Shown piece after piece: positions 7,635-15,118 of a stretch of DNA of 64,000 nt. Position 1 is the first letter of the stretch. Each line of letters begins with the position of its first letter. Made by a program: the position numbers and the translations under genes. The notes under the pieces were generated by a model, which ran no database searches, had not been told where the DNA came from, and was given only the letters and a program-made list of their open reading frames with translations. The DNA lies in assembly GCA_024697545.1 (NCBI GenBank), contig JAILFN010000048.1, forward strand, positions 1-64,000, written 5' to 3'. Origin of the DNA: Ruminococcus sp. GTDB lineage: Bacteria; Bacillota; Clostridia; Oscillospirales; Ruminococcaceae.

Positions 7635-8597
7635 TCAGATCCCGATCGCCAGCTTTATCATGAACAGCAGCGCGGCAACTATGAATGATGTGCCGAGCAT
7701 CAGCTGACGTGAGGTGAAAATGTCGCTTTCGTTGGGGTCTTTAAGCTGCTCGCCTATCGTGAAGGTACGCATGAACTGGTCGCTGTAGACCTCTTCGGGC
7801 AGAAGCGAGATGCCGAGCAGACCTGCCAGCACCGCGCGGCAGCTGCCGAGAGATGTTCTTGCGCACTTTTTGCTGTCGCTCTTCATTATGCGCTCGGCGT
7901 TTCGGGTGTTCAGCTTTAAGAACAGCGCGTCCACCAGCATGATGATCGCCGCAAGCTTTCCGGGCAGATAGCAGAGAACGTCCCTCATTCCCCTTGCTGC
8001 GTCGCCAAAGCTGTCGTCCTCGCCGTAGAGGTTTTCGGTAACGCCCGCCGCAGCATCGGTCGCCGCAAACAGAATTGCGCCCGCGCCCGAGAGCAGGAAC
8101 ATACAAAGCATGGGACCGACTATGGTGTCTACCGTTCTGTCGGCAATGCCCTGAACAGCACCTCTCGCCGAATCATCGACCTCAAAGCCCGAGCAGTCCT
8201 CGCCCGAGAGCAGCGCGGCAAACCTTGCAGCCTTTGGCTGGTTGCCTGTCTTTACCGCTCTTGCGGCTGTGCCCGCTGCGTTGCTCACGCCCTTGATGTC
8301 CATGACCGACCAGCAAAGCAGTGCGTCAACGATGATAGCCCCGAAAGGGAAGAATATGTAGAGTGCTATAAGTATCGCCAGTACGGGGATCAGCAGTATG
8401 AGCAGTATCACTGCAAGGTAAACAACGCCTGCGGTATGCTTGCCCGCTTCGCTGTCCTGGTATTTGTTTTTGATGGAGGGGGCAAGTCTTTCGCAGAGAA
8501 GCCCCAGCAGCCGTCTTGCGCTTATCGCCTTTGGCACGCCGAGTGCCAGTCCGAGAACATATCCCGCTGTCATAGCGGCAAGTGTGCTAATTATCAT
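7635..8597 (-). CDS. CbiB/CobD-family (adenosylcobinamide-phosphate synthase-like) membrane protein
   Basis: A 320-residue polytopic membrane protein. The central part matches the CbiB family: the repeated-helix segment around DALLCWSVMDIKGVSNAAGTAARAVKTGN, then DSARGAVQGIADRTVDTIVGPMLCMFLLSGAGAILFAATDAAAG. This corresponds to the family's ESVAENxxDGVIAPLF...GAPGALAYKAVNTLDSM. The normally invariant ENxxD reads DRTVD here, and the KAVNTLDSM motif is also altered. No other cobalamin gene is nearby. It may be a working but divergent aminopropanol-linking enzyme, or a family member with another role. It is last in a leftward run (SH3 gene, YgjP-like gene, this gene). Confidence 0.6.
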   Translation of the reverse strand: MIISTLAAMTAGYVLGLALGVPKAISARRLLGLLCERLAPSIKNKYQDSEAGKHTAGVVYLAVILLILLIPVLAILIALYIFFPFGAIIVDALLCWSVMDIKGVSNAAGTAARAVKTGNQPKAARFAALLSGEDCSGFEVDDSARGAVQGIADRTVDTIVGPMLCMFLLSGAGAILFAATDAAAGVTENLYGEDDSFGDAARGMRDVLCYLPGKLAAIIMLVDALFLKLNTRNAERIMKSDSKKCARTSLGSCRAVLAGLLGISLLPEEVYSDQFMRTFTIGEQLKDPNESDIFTSRQLMLGTSFIVAALLFMIKLAIGI

Positions 8598-8647
8598 ATT
8601 CTTACATACCTTTCTTTTAGGATCTGCCGCGAAAGTATGTCAGACCC

Positions 8648-9334
8648 TTAATGCTTCATACGTTCGCGCAGACGTTTGTAATCGGGGCAGCAGGTGCTTA
8701 CCAGCGCCCAGAAGTCCGCGCCGTGATCCATGTGCTTTAAGTGGCAGAGCTCGTGTATCACCACATAATCAATGCACTCCTGCTCAAAGCAGATCACGTC
8801 AACGTTGATAGATATATTACCGCTGACCGAGCAGCTGCCCCAGCGCGACACCATCTTTTTAAAGGTCACGCGCTTCGGGTAAAGCCCGAGCTTTGCGGTG
8901 TATTTATCAAATGAAAGTCTGACGCGCTCTTCGCACAAGCTGTAAACAAAGCGCCGAAACAGCCGCCTTACGTCCTCAGCGCCCATTCCCTCGTGAATGA
9001 ATATAGTGAGGGAATCATCTGTGAGCAGCGGTTCGCGGTATTCGTCCGATTCGGCTATACGCAGCTGCCGCTTCGTCCCCAGCAGTGAAAAGCTTTCGCC
9101 GTCGGAAAATTCCTCGGGCAGCCGCGAACGGTCCTTTGAGCTTTCAAGCTTTTCCTTCAGCCATTCGCTGTGCTCGCTTATAAGGGCTTCCGCCCGCTGA
9201 GGGGTACCGCCGTAGGGCAGCCTCACGGTAAGTACGCCGTCCTTAACGCTGAGGTAAGCGTTTGAACGGCGTCCTATATCAAGAAGATATTCCAGCTCTC
9301 TGCCGTCAAGCGTCGTGCTGCAAAGTGTTTTCAT
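8648..9334 (-). CDS. YgjP-like zinc metalloprotease (DUF45 / WLM-type)
   Basis: A 228-residue soluble protein with a C-terminal zinc-protease motif HELCHLKHMDHGADFW (HExxH plus a downstream His three residues before the FW pair). SRWGSCS lies about 30 residues before it, a hallmark of the YgjP / DUF45 family. The N-terminal half is a beta-rich domain typical of the family. The physiological substrate of this family is not established. It lies 23 nt downstream of the SH3-domain gene and is probably cotranscribed with it from the promoter at 9926-9954. Confidence 0.8.
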   Translation of the reverse strand: MKTLCSTTLDGRELEYLLDIGRRSNAYLSVKDGVLTVRLPYGGTPQRAEALISEHSEWLKEKLESSKDRSRLPEEFSDGESFSLLGTKRQLRIAESDEYREPLLTDDSLTIFIHEGMGAEDVRRLFRRFVYSLCEERVRLSFDKYTAKLGLYPKRVTFKKMVSRWGSCSVSGNISINVDVICFEQECIDYVVIHELCHLKHMDHGADFWALVSTCCPDYKRLRERMKH

Positions 9335-9357
9335 CAGTCTAACAAGCCGTCCTTGTA

Positions 9358-9867
9358 TCAGGTGAGGTATTCGTAGTAGATCCAGCCCTCAGTGCCGTAG
9401 TAGCTTACCTTTACATATTCGCTTCCCGCAGGTCTTTCGAGAACGGTTACCTCTTCGCCCGCGTCGATGGAGAATATCGGCTCACCCTCCATATCTCCCG
9501 TAGAGCGCAGATATGCGGTCTGGTTAAGAATTGCGGTCTCGCCGTCAGCAACAGATTCGGTAGACTCTGCCGTCTCGGCTTCGCTCTCGGTCTGTTCTTC
9601 TGCACGGGACTCGTTAAGGTCTATGACCACCTCGGAATCTGCCGTATCGGTAACTGCTTCCTTGGGCAGGGTAGTGGTCACGTTTTCGGCAGGTTTGGTC
9701 CCTGTGTATTCGCCGTCGGGGACGGAATTGTCATTGGACGGGAAAAGGCTTTTAGCGAGTATCAGTATCACGCAGACAACGAACACGCCGACAACGATTA
9801 TAGCGGCGATGCCTGCTATTGTAAGCTTTTCCGCGGGTCTTGCGTCTTTTTCGTTAAAGTTTGCCAT
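9358..9867 (-). CDS. Single-pass membrane protein with extracellular SH3-like domain
   Basis: 169 residues: a short cytoplasmic head, one membrane segment (about residues 17-40, IAAIIVVGVFVVCVILILA), a Thr/Glu/Ser-rich linker, and a C-terminal bacterial SH3-type domain (LRSTGDMEGEPIFSIDAGEE...YGTEGWIYYEYLT). Such domains usually bind cell-wall peptides; here no catalytic domain is attached. The linker is acidic and low in complexity. First gene of a three-gene leftward unit. Confidence 0.7.
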   Translation of the reverse strand: MANFNEKDARPAEKLTIAGIAAIIVVGVFVVCVILILAKSLFPSNDNSVPDGEYTGTKPAENVTTTLPKEAVTDTADSEVVIDLNESRAEEQTESEAETAESTESVADGETAILNQTAYLRSTGDMEGEPIFSIDAGEEVTVLERPAGSEYVKVSYYGTEGWIYYEYLT

Positions 9868-9925
9868 TATATCAAATCCTTTTCAACGGAGATTTTGTCC
9901 CTTATGAGACAGATATTCATCTTAT

Positions 9926-9954
9926 ATTATACCCCATTCTACGTCTTTTGTCAA
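9926..9954 (-). promoter_or_regulatory. Leftward sigma-A promoter for the SH3-domain gene
   Basis: On the minus strand this reads TTGACA (9949-9954), a 17-bp spacer and TATAAT (9926-9931), a full consensus. The start would be near 9919, about 50 nt before the ATG at 9867. Confidence 0.85.
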
Positions 9955-9983
9955 TGTTTTTTACAAAAGATTTTTTTGCCCCG

Positions 9984-10018
9984 AAAAAAAACCTCCTCCG
10001 AGCTTTTTCGGAGGAGGC
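9984..10018 (-). terminator. Terminator after the DUF3592 gene
   Basis: On the minus strand a stem of about 11 bp (GCCTCCTCCGA / TCGGAGGAGG) with a short A-rich loop is followed by eight T. It closes the leftward aspS transcript. Confidence 0.85.
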
Positions 10019-10023
10019 TGTGT

Positions 10024-10599
10024 TTATCTGTACTGTTCGTTGTAAAGCTCAAGCTCGTCGCGTGTGTCTGTTCGTTTCTTTCTGGTCAGTACAAACGCCG
10101 CGATCGCGGCGATAAAGCCGACTGCCGCAAGCCCGATGCCGACATAGCGGAAAACATTCATGACTATCCTGAACGTCTTTAGTGTCTTGGGATCATAGAT
10201 CTGCTTCGGGTCGGAGGGGTCGTAGCAGAGCTTTGCGGTGTCGCCTATCTCATAGACGGCGGGAGAGCTCGAAAACGGCGACTGAACGGAATATACCTCA
10301 CCGTCAACGGTGTAGGTATACACGGGAGCGAACGAGGTATCGCCGTCGGAGTTTGTCTTTTTGACGTTATCCGTCACCAACGCAGACACCGTTTCGGTAC
10401 ACTTCGCTTCGGTACGTTCGTATATCTTTGAGATAAAGGTCGATATCCCGAAGAAAATGACACCTGTGAATATGAATACAAAAGAAAACACAAGAACGCC
10501 GATCCTCAGAGCCTTTTTGCTCTGAGCCTGCTGATGCTGCGGAGAGCCTGCGTTATAGTTTACGTTATACTGCGGGTAATTTCCGTAGCCGTTGTTCAT
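10024..10599 (-). CDS. DUF3592 membrane protein
   Basis: A 191-residue protein with a Tyr/Asn/Gln-rich cytoplasmic N-terminus, two membrane segments (about residues 32-55 and 150-172) and between them a beta-rich extracellular domain. That domain ends GDTAKLCYDPSDPKQIYDP, the signature of DUF3592. Function unknown. It follows aspS by 28 nt and ends at a strong terminator. A second DUF3592 gene lies at 58906-59565. Confidence 0.7.
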   Translation of the reverse strand: MNNGYGNYPQYNVNYNAGSPQHQQAQSKKALRIGVLVFSFVFIFTGVIFFGISTFISKIYERTEAKCTETVSALVTDNVKKTNSDGDTSFAPVYTYTVDGEVYSVQSPFSSSPAVYEIGDTAKLCYDPSDPKQIYDPKTLKTFRIVMNVFRYVGIGLAAVGFIAAIAAFVLTRKKRTDTRDELELYNEQYR

Positions 10600-10627
10600 A
10601 AGTATATCCTCAGTATGCGTCTGTCAG

Positions 10628-12415
10628 TTATTCTTCGGTCGGGATAACGGCAATGCCGAGCTCTTCGAGCTGTGCTGCATCTACCTGTGCGGGGCAGGCG
10701 CTCATAAGCTCGCTTGCGTTCTGCACCTTCGGGAATGCAACTACATCGCGGAGCGAATCAGCGCCGCAGATGAGCATTGCAAGTCTGTCAAGACCGAAGC
10801 CCATGCCGCCGTGAGGGGGCGAAGCGTAGCGGTAAGCGTCCACCAGGAAGCCGAACTTTGCCGCGATCTCCTCTTCGGTAAGACCCAGTGCCTCGAACAT
10901 CTTCTGCTGTAATTCATAGTCGGTGATACGCATAGAGCCGCTTGAAAGCTCGGTGCCGTTGAGCACGAAGTCAAACGCCTGTGCGCGTACAGAGCCGGGA
11001 TCGCTGTCGAGATCCTTTAAGCACTCCTCCATCGGCATGGTGAAGGGGTGGTGCATTGCAAGCCAGCTGCCCGTTTCTTCATCGTATTCAAAGAAGGGCA
11101 TCTCGGTGATAACGAGGAAGTTCCACTTGCCCTCGGGTATGATATCCAGCTTCTTTGCCGCGATAAGACGCAGAGCGCCCAGCACGGGGAGCACTACCTT
11201 ATCCTTGTCGGCAGCGATGAGCACAAGGTCGCCTTCCTTGGCACCGAGTGCATTGGTGATGCGGTCGAGGTCGCCCTCGCCGAGGAACTTCTTGAAGGAG
11301 CAGTTAGCGCCGTCGGATGTCCAGCGAATGTAAGCCAGACCCTTTGCACCGATACCCTTTGCGTGCTCGGTGAGCTTGTCTATCTCCTTGCGGGTGTAGG
11401 TCGCAGCGCCGTTTTCCACTACAACTGCGCGTACCGAACCGCCGTTTTCAACAGCGCCTGTGAACACGGGGAACTCTATGCCCTTAACGACCTCGGTGAT
11501 ATCCTGTATCTCCATGCCGAAGCGGGTGTCGGGCTTATCGGAGCCGTAGCGGTTCATGGCATCGGCGAATGTGAGCCTGGGCAGCGGCAGGGGAATGTCT
11601 ATACCCATGCACTCCTTACAGATATGTGCAAGGAAGCCTTCGCCCATAGCGATGAGCTGATCTACGTCAACAAAGCTCATCTCAAGGTCTACCTGAGTGA
11701 ACTCGGGCTGTCTGTCGGCTCTGAGGTCTTCATCGCGGAAGCAGCGGGCTATCTGAACGTATCTGTCGTAGCCTGCCACCATGAGCAGCTGCTTGTATAT
11801 CTGCGGCGACTGCGGCAGAGCGTAAAAGCTGCCCTTGTGTACTCTTGAGGGTACGAGGTAATCGCGTGCGCCCTCGGGGGTAGACTTCATCATCATGGGA
11901 GTCTCGATCTCAAGGAAGCCGTTCTTATAGAAGTAATCTCTTGCAGCCTTTGCGATGTTGTGGCGCATGATGATATTGTTCTGAAGTCTCGGATTTCTAA
12001 GATCAAGGTAGCGGTAACGGAGCTTCAGCTCATCGTTTACCTTATCGGAATTTGTGACCTCAAAGGGGGTAGTCTCAGCCTTTGAGAGTATCCGCAGGTC
12101 ATCTACCGCAACTTCTATCTTGCCCGTCTTCATGTTGGGGTTCGCTTCATCGCGGTCGCGGATAGTTCCGTGTGCCATAAGCACATACTCGCCCTTTACC
12201 TGCTGAGCCTTCGCGAAAACCTCGCGGTCGGTCTCGTCGTTGAATGCGAGCTGCACCAGACCCGTGCGGTCGCGCAGGTTGATGAATATGATGTTGCCCA
12301 CATCGCGCACTCTGTCGGCAAAGCCGCATACCGTGACCTCGCAGGGGGTCAGAGGTACTTCGCCGCAGTAGTGGGTGCGTTTGAGCCCCTTCATTGTGTC
12401 AAGCTTCATTTCCAT
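10628..12415 (-). CDS. aspS: Aspartyl-tRNA synthetase
   Basis: A 595-residue class II aminoacyl-tRNA synthetase that charges tRNA-Asp (or tRNA-Asp and tRNA-Asn if a GatCAB pathway exists). It has an N-terminal OB-fold anticodon domain (CGFADRVRDVGNIIFINLRDRTGLVQ), motif 2 (RCFRDEDLRADRQPEFTQVD), the bacterial GAD insertion, and motif 3 (GMGFGLDRLAML). The start at 12415 is preferred because the only ribosome site (TAAGGA) touches the ATG at 12424 but lies 8 nt from 12415. It forms an operon with the two small upstream genes and the downstream DUF3592 gene. Confidence 0.95.
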   Translation of the reverse strand: MEMKLDTMKGLKRTHYCGEVPLTPCEVTVCGFADRVRDVGNIIFINLRDRTGLVQLAFNDETDREVFAKAQQVKGEYVLMAHGTIRDRDEANPNMKTGKIEVAVDDLRILSKAETTPFEVTNSDKVNDELKLRYRYLDLRNPRLQNNIIMRHNIAKAARDYFYKNGFLEIETPMMMKSTPEGARDYLVPSRVHKGSFYALPQSPQIYKQLLMVAGYDRYVQIARCFRDEDLRADRQPEFTQVDLEMSFVDVDQLIAMGEGFLAHICKECMGIDIPLPLPRLTFADAMNRYGSDKPDTRFGMEIQDITEVVKGIEFPVFTGAVENGGSVRAVVVENGAATYTRKEIDKLTEHAKGIGAKGLAYIRWTSDGANCSFKKFLGEGDLDRITNALGAKEGDLVLIAADKDKVVLPVLGALRLIAAKKLDIIPEGKWNFLVITEMPFFEYDEETGSWLAMHHPFTMPMEECLKDLDSDPGSVRAQAFDFVLNGTELSSGSMRITDYELQQKMFEALGLTEEEIAAKFGFLVDAYRYASPPHGGMGFGLDRLAMLICGADSLRDVVAFPKVQNASELMSACPAQVDAAQLEELGIAVIPTEE

Positions 12416-12446
12416 TTTTATCATTCCTTATAATATTATAGTCTTA

Positions 12447-12980
12447 TCATTCGTCCCTTTCGGGAAAGGATCTCAGGTAGCTTTCGATGTATCCTGCCGA
12501 GCGGTCGTAAAGAATAAGCCCGAGACCGACTGCGAGCAGACCCGCAGAGACTCCCGCCCCCGCGTACTCCTTCATAGCTACGAGTGAGAGTATCAGAATG
12601 AGCAGCACAGCCGTCCATACAGCGGCAGCAGCCACGACCGATGCCGTCCTGCGTATGCTCCCCGTTATCACCGAGCCTTTGCCGTCGGGCAGCTTCTCGA
12701 TATTCCCGAAGAACCCTGCCGAAGAGCCGTCGTATTTTTTTGCGCGGTGATAGAATATCTCAGCCCTGACCTGTCCGTTATCCTTTTCGCAGCTGCCGTA
12801 ATAGCAGCATTCGAGCCTGTGTTTTTTCAGGAACTCGCTCATAGCCACAAGGCTGGGTCTGCGGCGGTATTCCGTCAGCTCTCTGCCGAGCTTTGCGCGG
12901 CACTGCGCGGGCGTCATGGAAGTCTCTATCCTTACCTTCCTCGGGAACAGAAAAAACATCCTGCCTATATCAATACTCAT
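12447..12980 (-). CDS. Hypothetical membrane protein
   Basis: 177 residues, not recognised. The N-terminal half is soluble and basic (FFLFPRKVRIETSMTPAQCRAKLGREL). It is followed by two adjacent hydrophobic segments (about residues 110-155) and a charged tail. The start at 12980 overlaps the end of the upstream zinc-ribbon gene (GATGAGTATTGA), has AAGGTG 10 nt upstream and implies translational coupling. Probably works with its coupled neighbour; role unknown. Confidence 0.65.
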   Translation of the reverse strand: MSIDIGRMFFLFPRKVRIETSMTPAQCRAKLGRELTEYRRRPSLVAMSEFLKKHRLECCYYGSCEKDNGQVRAEIFYHRAKKYDGSSAGFFGNIEKLPDGKGSVITGSIRRTASVVAAAAVWTAVLLILILSLVAMKEYAGAGVSAGLLAVGLGLILYDRSAGYIESYLRSFPERDE

Positions 12981-13269
12981 CGGGGATAAACACCTTGTCA
13001 TTCATGCGTATCTCGCCGCCCTGTGTGGTATCGACGTACATTCCGTAGATACAGCCGCAGGCGCAGCATTTGAACTGGTGGAATATCTTTCTGTCATAGA
13101 ACTTGCCGTCCTTTATGACCTCGTCGAGCGGACAGGTCTGGTAAACGATAGTCAGCTCCTTTGCATTGAGCATTCTCATGAAGCTGTCCATGCAGAGCAT
13201 ATACTCCTGCGGGTTATGTATCCGCACCAGCGGTATCTGACCGCATATCACACATCTTTCCTTTGCCAT
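12970..13269 (-). CDS. Small zinc-ribbon-like protein
   Basis: A 99-residue soluble protein with a CVICG knuckle at residues 6-10 and a second Cys cluster near residue 68-73 (KCCACGCIYG), likely binding zinc. A good AGGAGG site precedes the ATG, and a promoter lies at 13315-13343. It is coupled to the membrane protein gene and aspS downstream. Function not recognised. Confidence 0.65.
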   Translation of the reverse strand: MAKERCVICGQIPLVRIHNPQEYMLCMDSFMRMLNAKELTIVYQTCPLDEVIKDGKFYDRKIFHQFKCCACGCIYGMYVDTTQGGEIRMNDKVFIPDEY

Positions 13270-13314
13270 CGGCTGTTCCTCCTTTTATGGTCTTGAAAAA
13301 CAAGTCTATCTTAT

Positions 13315-13343
13315 AGTATAGCACATTTCTTTTCGGATTTCAA
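13315..13343 (-). promoter_or_regulatory. Leftward promoter of the aspS operon
   Basis: On the minus strand it reads TTGAAA (13338-13343), a 17-bp spacer and TATACT (13315-13320). It sits 46 nt ahead of the first gene's start codon. Confidence 0.7.
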
Positions 13344-13473
13344 CAGTAAACGATAAATTTTTTCAAGTATCGGATCCTGTAAATAAATAGGGAACAAATA
13401 GTGAATTTTGTTAGATAAATGTTACTTTTTCAAATGATATTTGAATGTATATTTTAGAGGCTAAGGCTTTCTT

Positions 13474-15012
13474 ATGGGAATGAACGATAGATCGGAGTTG
13501 ATCTGTATTTTTAAGAAGATACAAAACAAACTGCTGACGGCGGCTATGCTCGTATGCCTTATGGTATTTGCAGCCTGCTGGTTTCTGTCGGTAAGATGGT
13601 ACCTGCTGACGGCGGCAGCGGCGGCGGCTATGCTTTGCCTTTTCCGCACACTGCTGCACCGAAACGAGCACAGGCTGAAAAATATACACTGCACGCTGAT
13701 ATTCGCGGGCTGCTGCCTTTTGCTGCTGGCGGCTCAGATATACTATGTCTCAAACATCACCTACGTTCCCACCATGAGCGACCCCGTGTTGTACGGCGAT
13801 CTTGCCAAACAGTTTGTACGGACGGGGAGCTTTGAGGGGCTTCGGAAAAGCTGCTACATCTACGCCTCCCGCTACCCCAACACATGGGGCTCGACATTTC
13901 TTCTCATCGGCTGGTATTCCGTCTGGTACAGGCTGACGGGGGATATCACCGTCACCGCGGGGCATACCCTTGATATAATAGCGGTGCAGACTGCGGTGAT
14001 ATTCACCTACCTCACCGCCCGCAATGTGTTCCGCAGCCGCACCGATGCGCTGCTCTGCGGAGTCTCGGCGGCGTTCTGCCCGCTCTATCTCCTTTACACC
14101 CCGATATTCCATTCGGATATTCTGAGCGTTGCATTCACAGCCCCTGTCATGTATCTGCTCACAAAGGCTATGAAGAAAAACGGCAGCGGGCGTTATGCCC
14201 GCATAGCGGGGGCGGCAGTGCTGACGGGGCTCGGCAACACGCTGAAGGGTACGCTCGTGATACTCGCCATTGCCGCTTCGGTGATCTTTCTGCTGCGCTT
14301 CAAGCCTAAGCTCTCGCTGCCCGCTGCCGCCATGCTTATCGGCGGCGTGGTGCTTGCAAGCGCAGGCATGATGCAGCTCGGTCTTGCGACAGGCATCAGC
14401 AGCCGTGAATCTATGGACGAATACCGCTTTCCCACGATTCACTGGATAATGATGGGCACCAACAAAAAAGGCGGCGGCTATTACAGACCCGATTCGATAT
14501 ATACCCGAAACGCGGGTCGCTACGAAGAGAAAAAGCAGGCTGATACCGAACGTCTGCACAGGCGGTTTCGACATATGCACGGTCCCGCAGGTGTTATGAA
14601 GATGGTGAAGTTCAAGATCTACCGCATATGGAATTGCAGTGACAGAAGATATCGGCGATATATGCGTTCAACCTATGCCGCTGACGGCATTGCGAATATG
14701 CTGATACATTCGGAATACCCGAGAGCATTCTGCCATCTGGATCATAACTGCCGTATGTTCTGCATTTTTGCCGCAATGATATATGCCTGCCGCAGAAGGG
14801 CAGCTCCCGCTGTTAAATTCGGCGGTATGGCGCTCGCGGGGCTTATGCTTTTCCTTGTTCTGTGGGAAGCCAATCCGCGCTACAACATATCCTTCATGCC
14901 GCTGATGCAGGTGCTTACCATTGCAGGCGTGAGATATATATGCAATGTCGTGAAGATACATTGGGATAAGATCGGCGGCGCTGCAAGGCATTCGATTTGC
15001 GCTGCCGAATGA
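13474..15012 (+). CDS. Polytopic GT-C-type glycosyltransferase-like membrane protein
   Basis: 512 residues with roughly ten membrane segments spread over the protein. Extracytoplasmic loops contain the acidic motif YVPTMSDPVLYGDLAKQF (about residues 93-110), reminiscent of the loop-1 Asp of GT39/GT-C enzymes that use polyprenyl-phosphate sugars, and a FPTIHWIMMGTNKKGGGYY segment near residue 315. Likely role: transfer of a sugar to a wall polymer or protein on the outer face (inferred from architecture only). The ribosome site is weak (AGAGG, ~14 nt upstream), so the second ATG at 13480 could be used. Ends at a bidirectional terminator facing clpB. Confidence 0.6.
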   Translation: MGMNDRSELICIFKKIQNKLLTAAMLVCLMVFAACWFLSVRWYLLTAAAAAAMLCLFRTLLHRNEHRLKNIHCTLIFAGCCLLLLAAQIYYVSNITYVPTMSDPVLYGDLAKQFVRTGSFEGLRKSCYIYASRYPNTWGSTFLLIGWYSVWYRLTGDITVTAGHTLDIIAVQTAVIFTYLTARNVFRSRTDALLCGVSAAFCPLYLLYTPIFHSDILSVAFTAPVMYLLTKAMKKNGSGRYARIAGAAVLTGLGNTLKGTLVILAIAASVIFLLRFKPKLSLPAAAMLIGGVVLASAGMMQLGLATGISSRESMDEYRFPTIHWIMMGTNKKGGGYYRPDSIYTRNAGRYEEKKQADTERLHRRFRHMHGPAGVMKMVKFKIYRIWNCSDRRYRRYMRSTYAADGIANMLIHSEYPRAFCHLDHNCRMFCIFAAMIYACRRRAAPAVKFGGMALAGLMLFLVLWEANPRYNISFMPLMQVLTIAGVRYICNVVKIHWDKIGGAARHSICAAE

Positions 15013-15014
15013 AA

Positions 15015-15050
15015 AAAGCGGCGATACCTTTGTTCGGTATCGCCGCTTTT
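15015..15050. terminator. Bidirectional terminator between the GT-C gene and clpB
   Basis: A 14-bp perfect stem (AAAGCGGCGATACC with its complement at 15036-15049) is flanked by A-run and T-run, so it can end both converging transcripts. Confidence 0.85.
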
Positions 15051-15118
15051 GCTATAGCCGATGTCAGATAGATCTTGACATTGGCTGTATATAGGGGGAA
15101 CGTTTGATGCAATGTTTT

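Noticed and set aside
11048-11848. Long open frame opposite aspS
   Set aside because: Lies entirely antisense to a well-supported gene with high third-position GC; a shadow of codon bias.
13750-14580. Leftward open frame opposite the GT-C gene
   Set aside because: Has no membrane segments or motifs and is antisense to a well-formed membrane protein gene with a terminator in the right direction.
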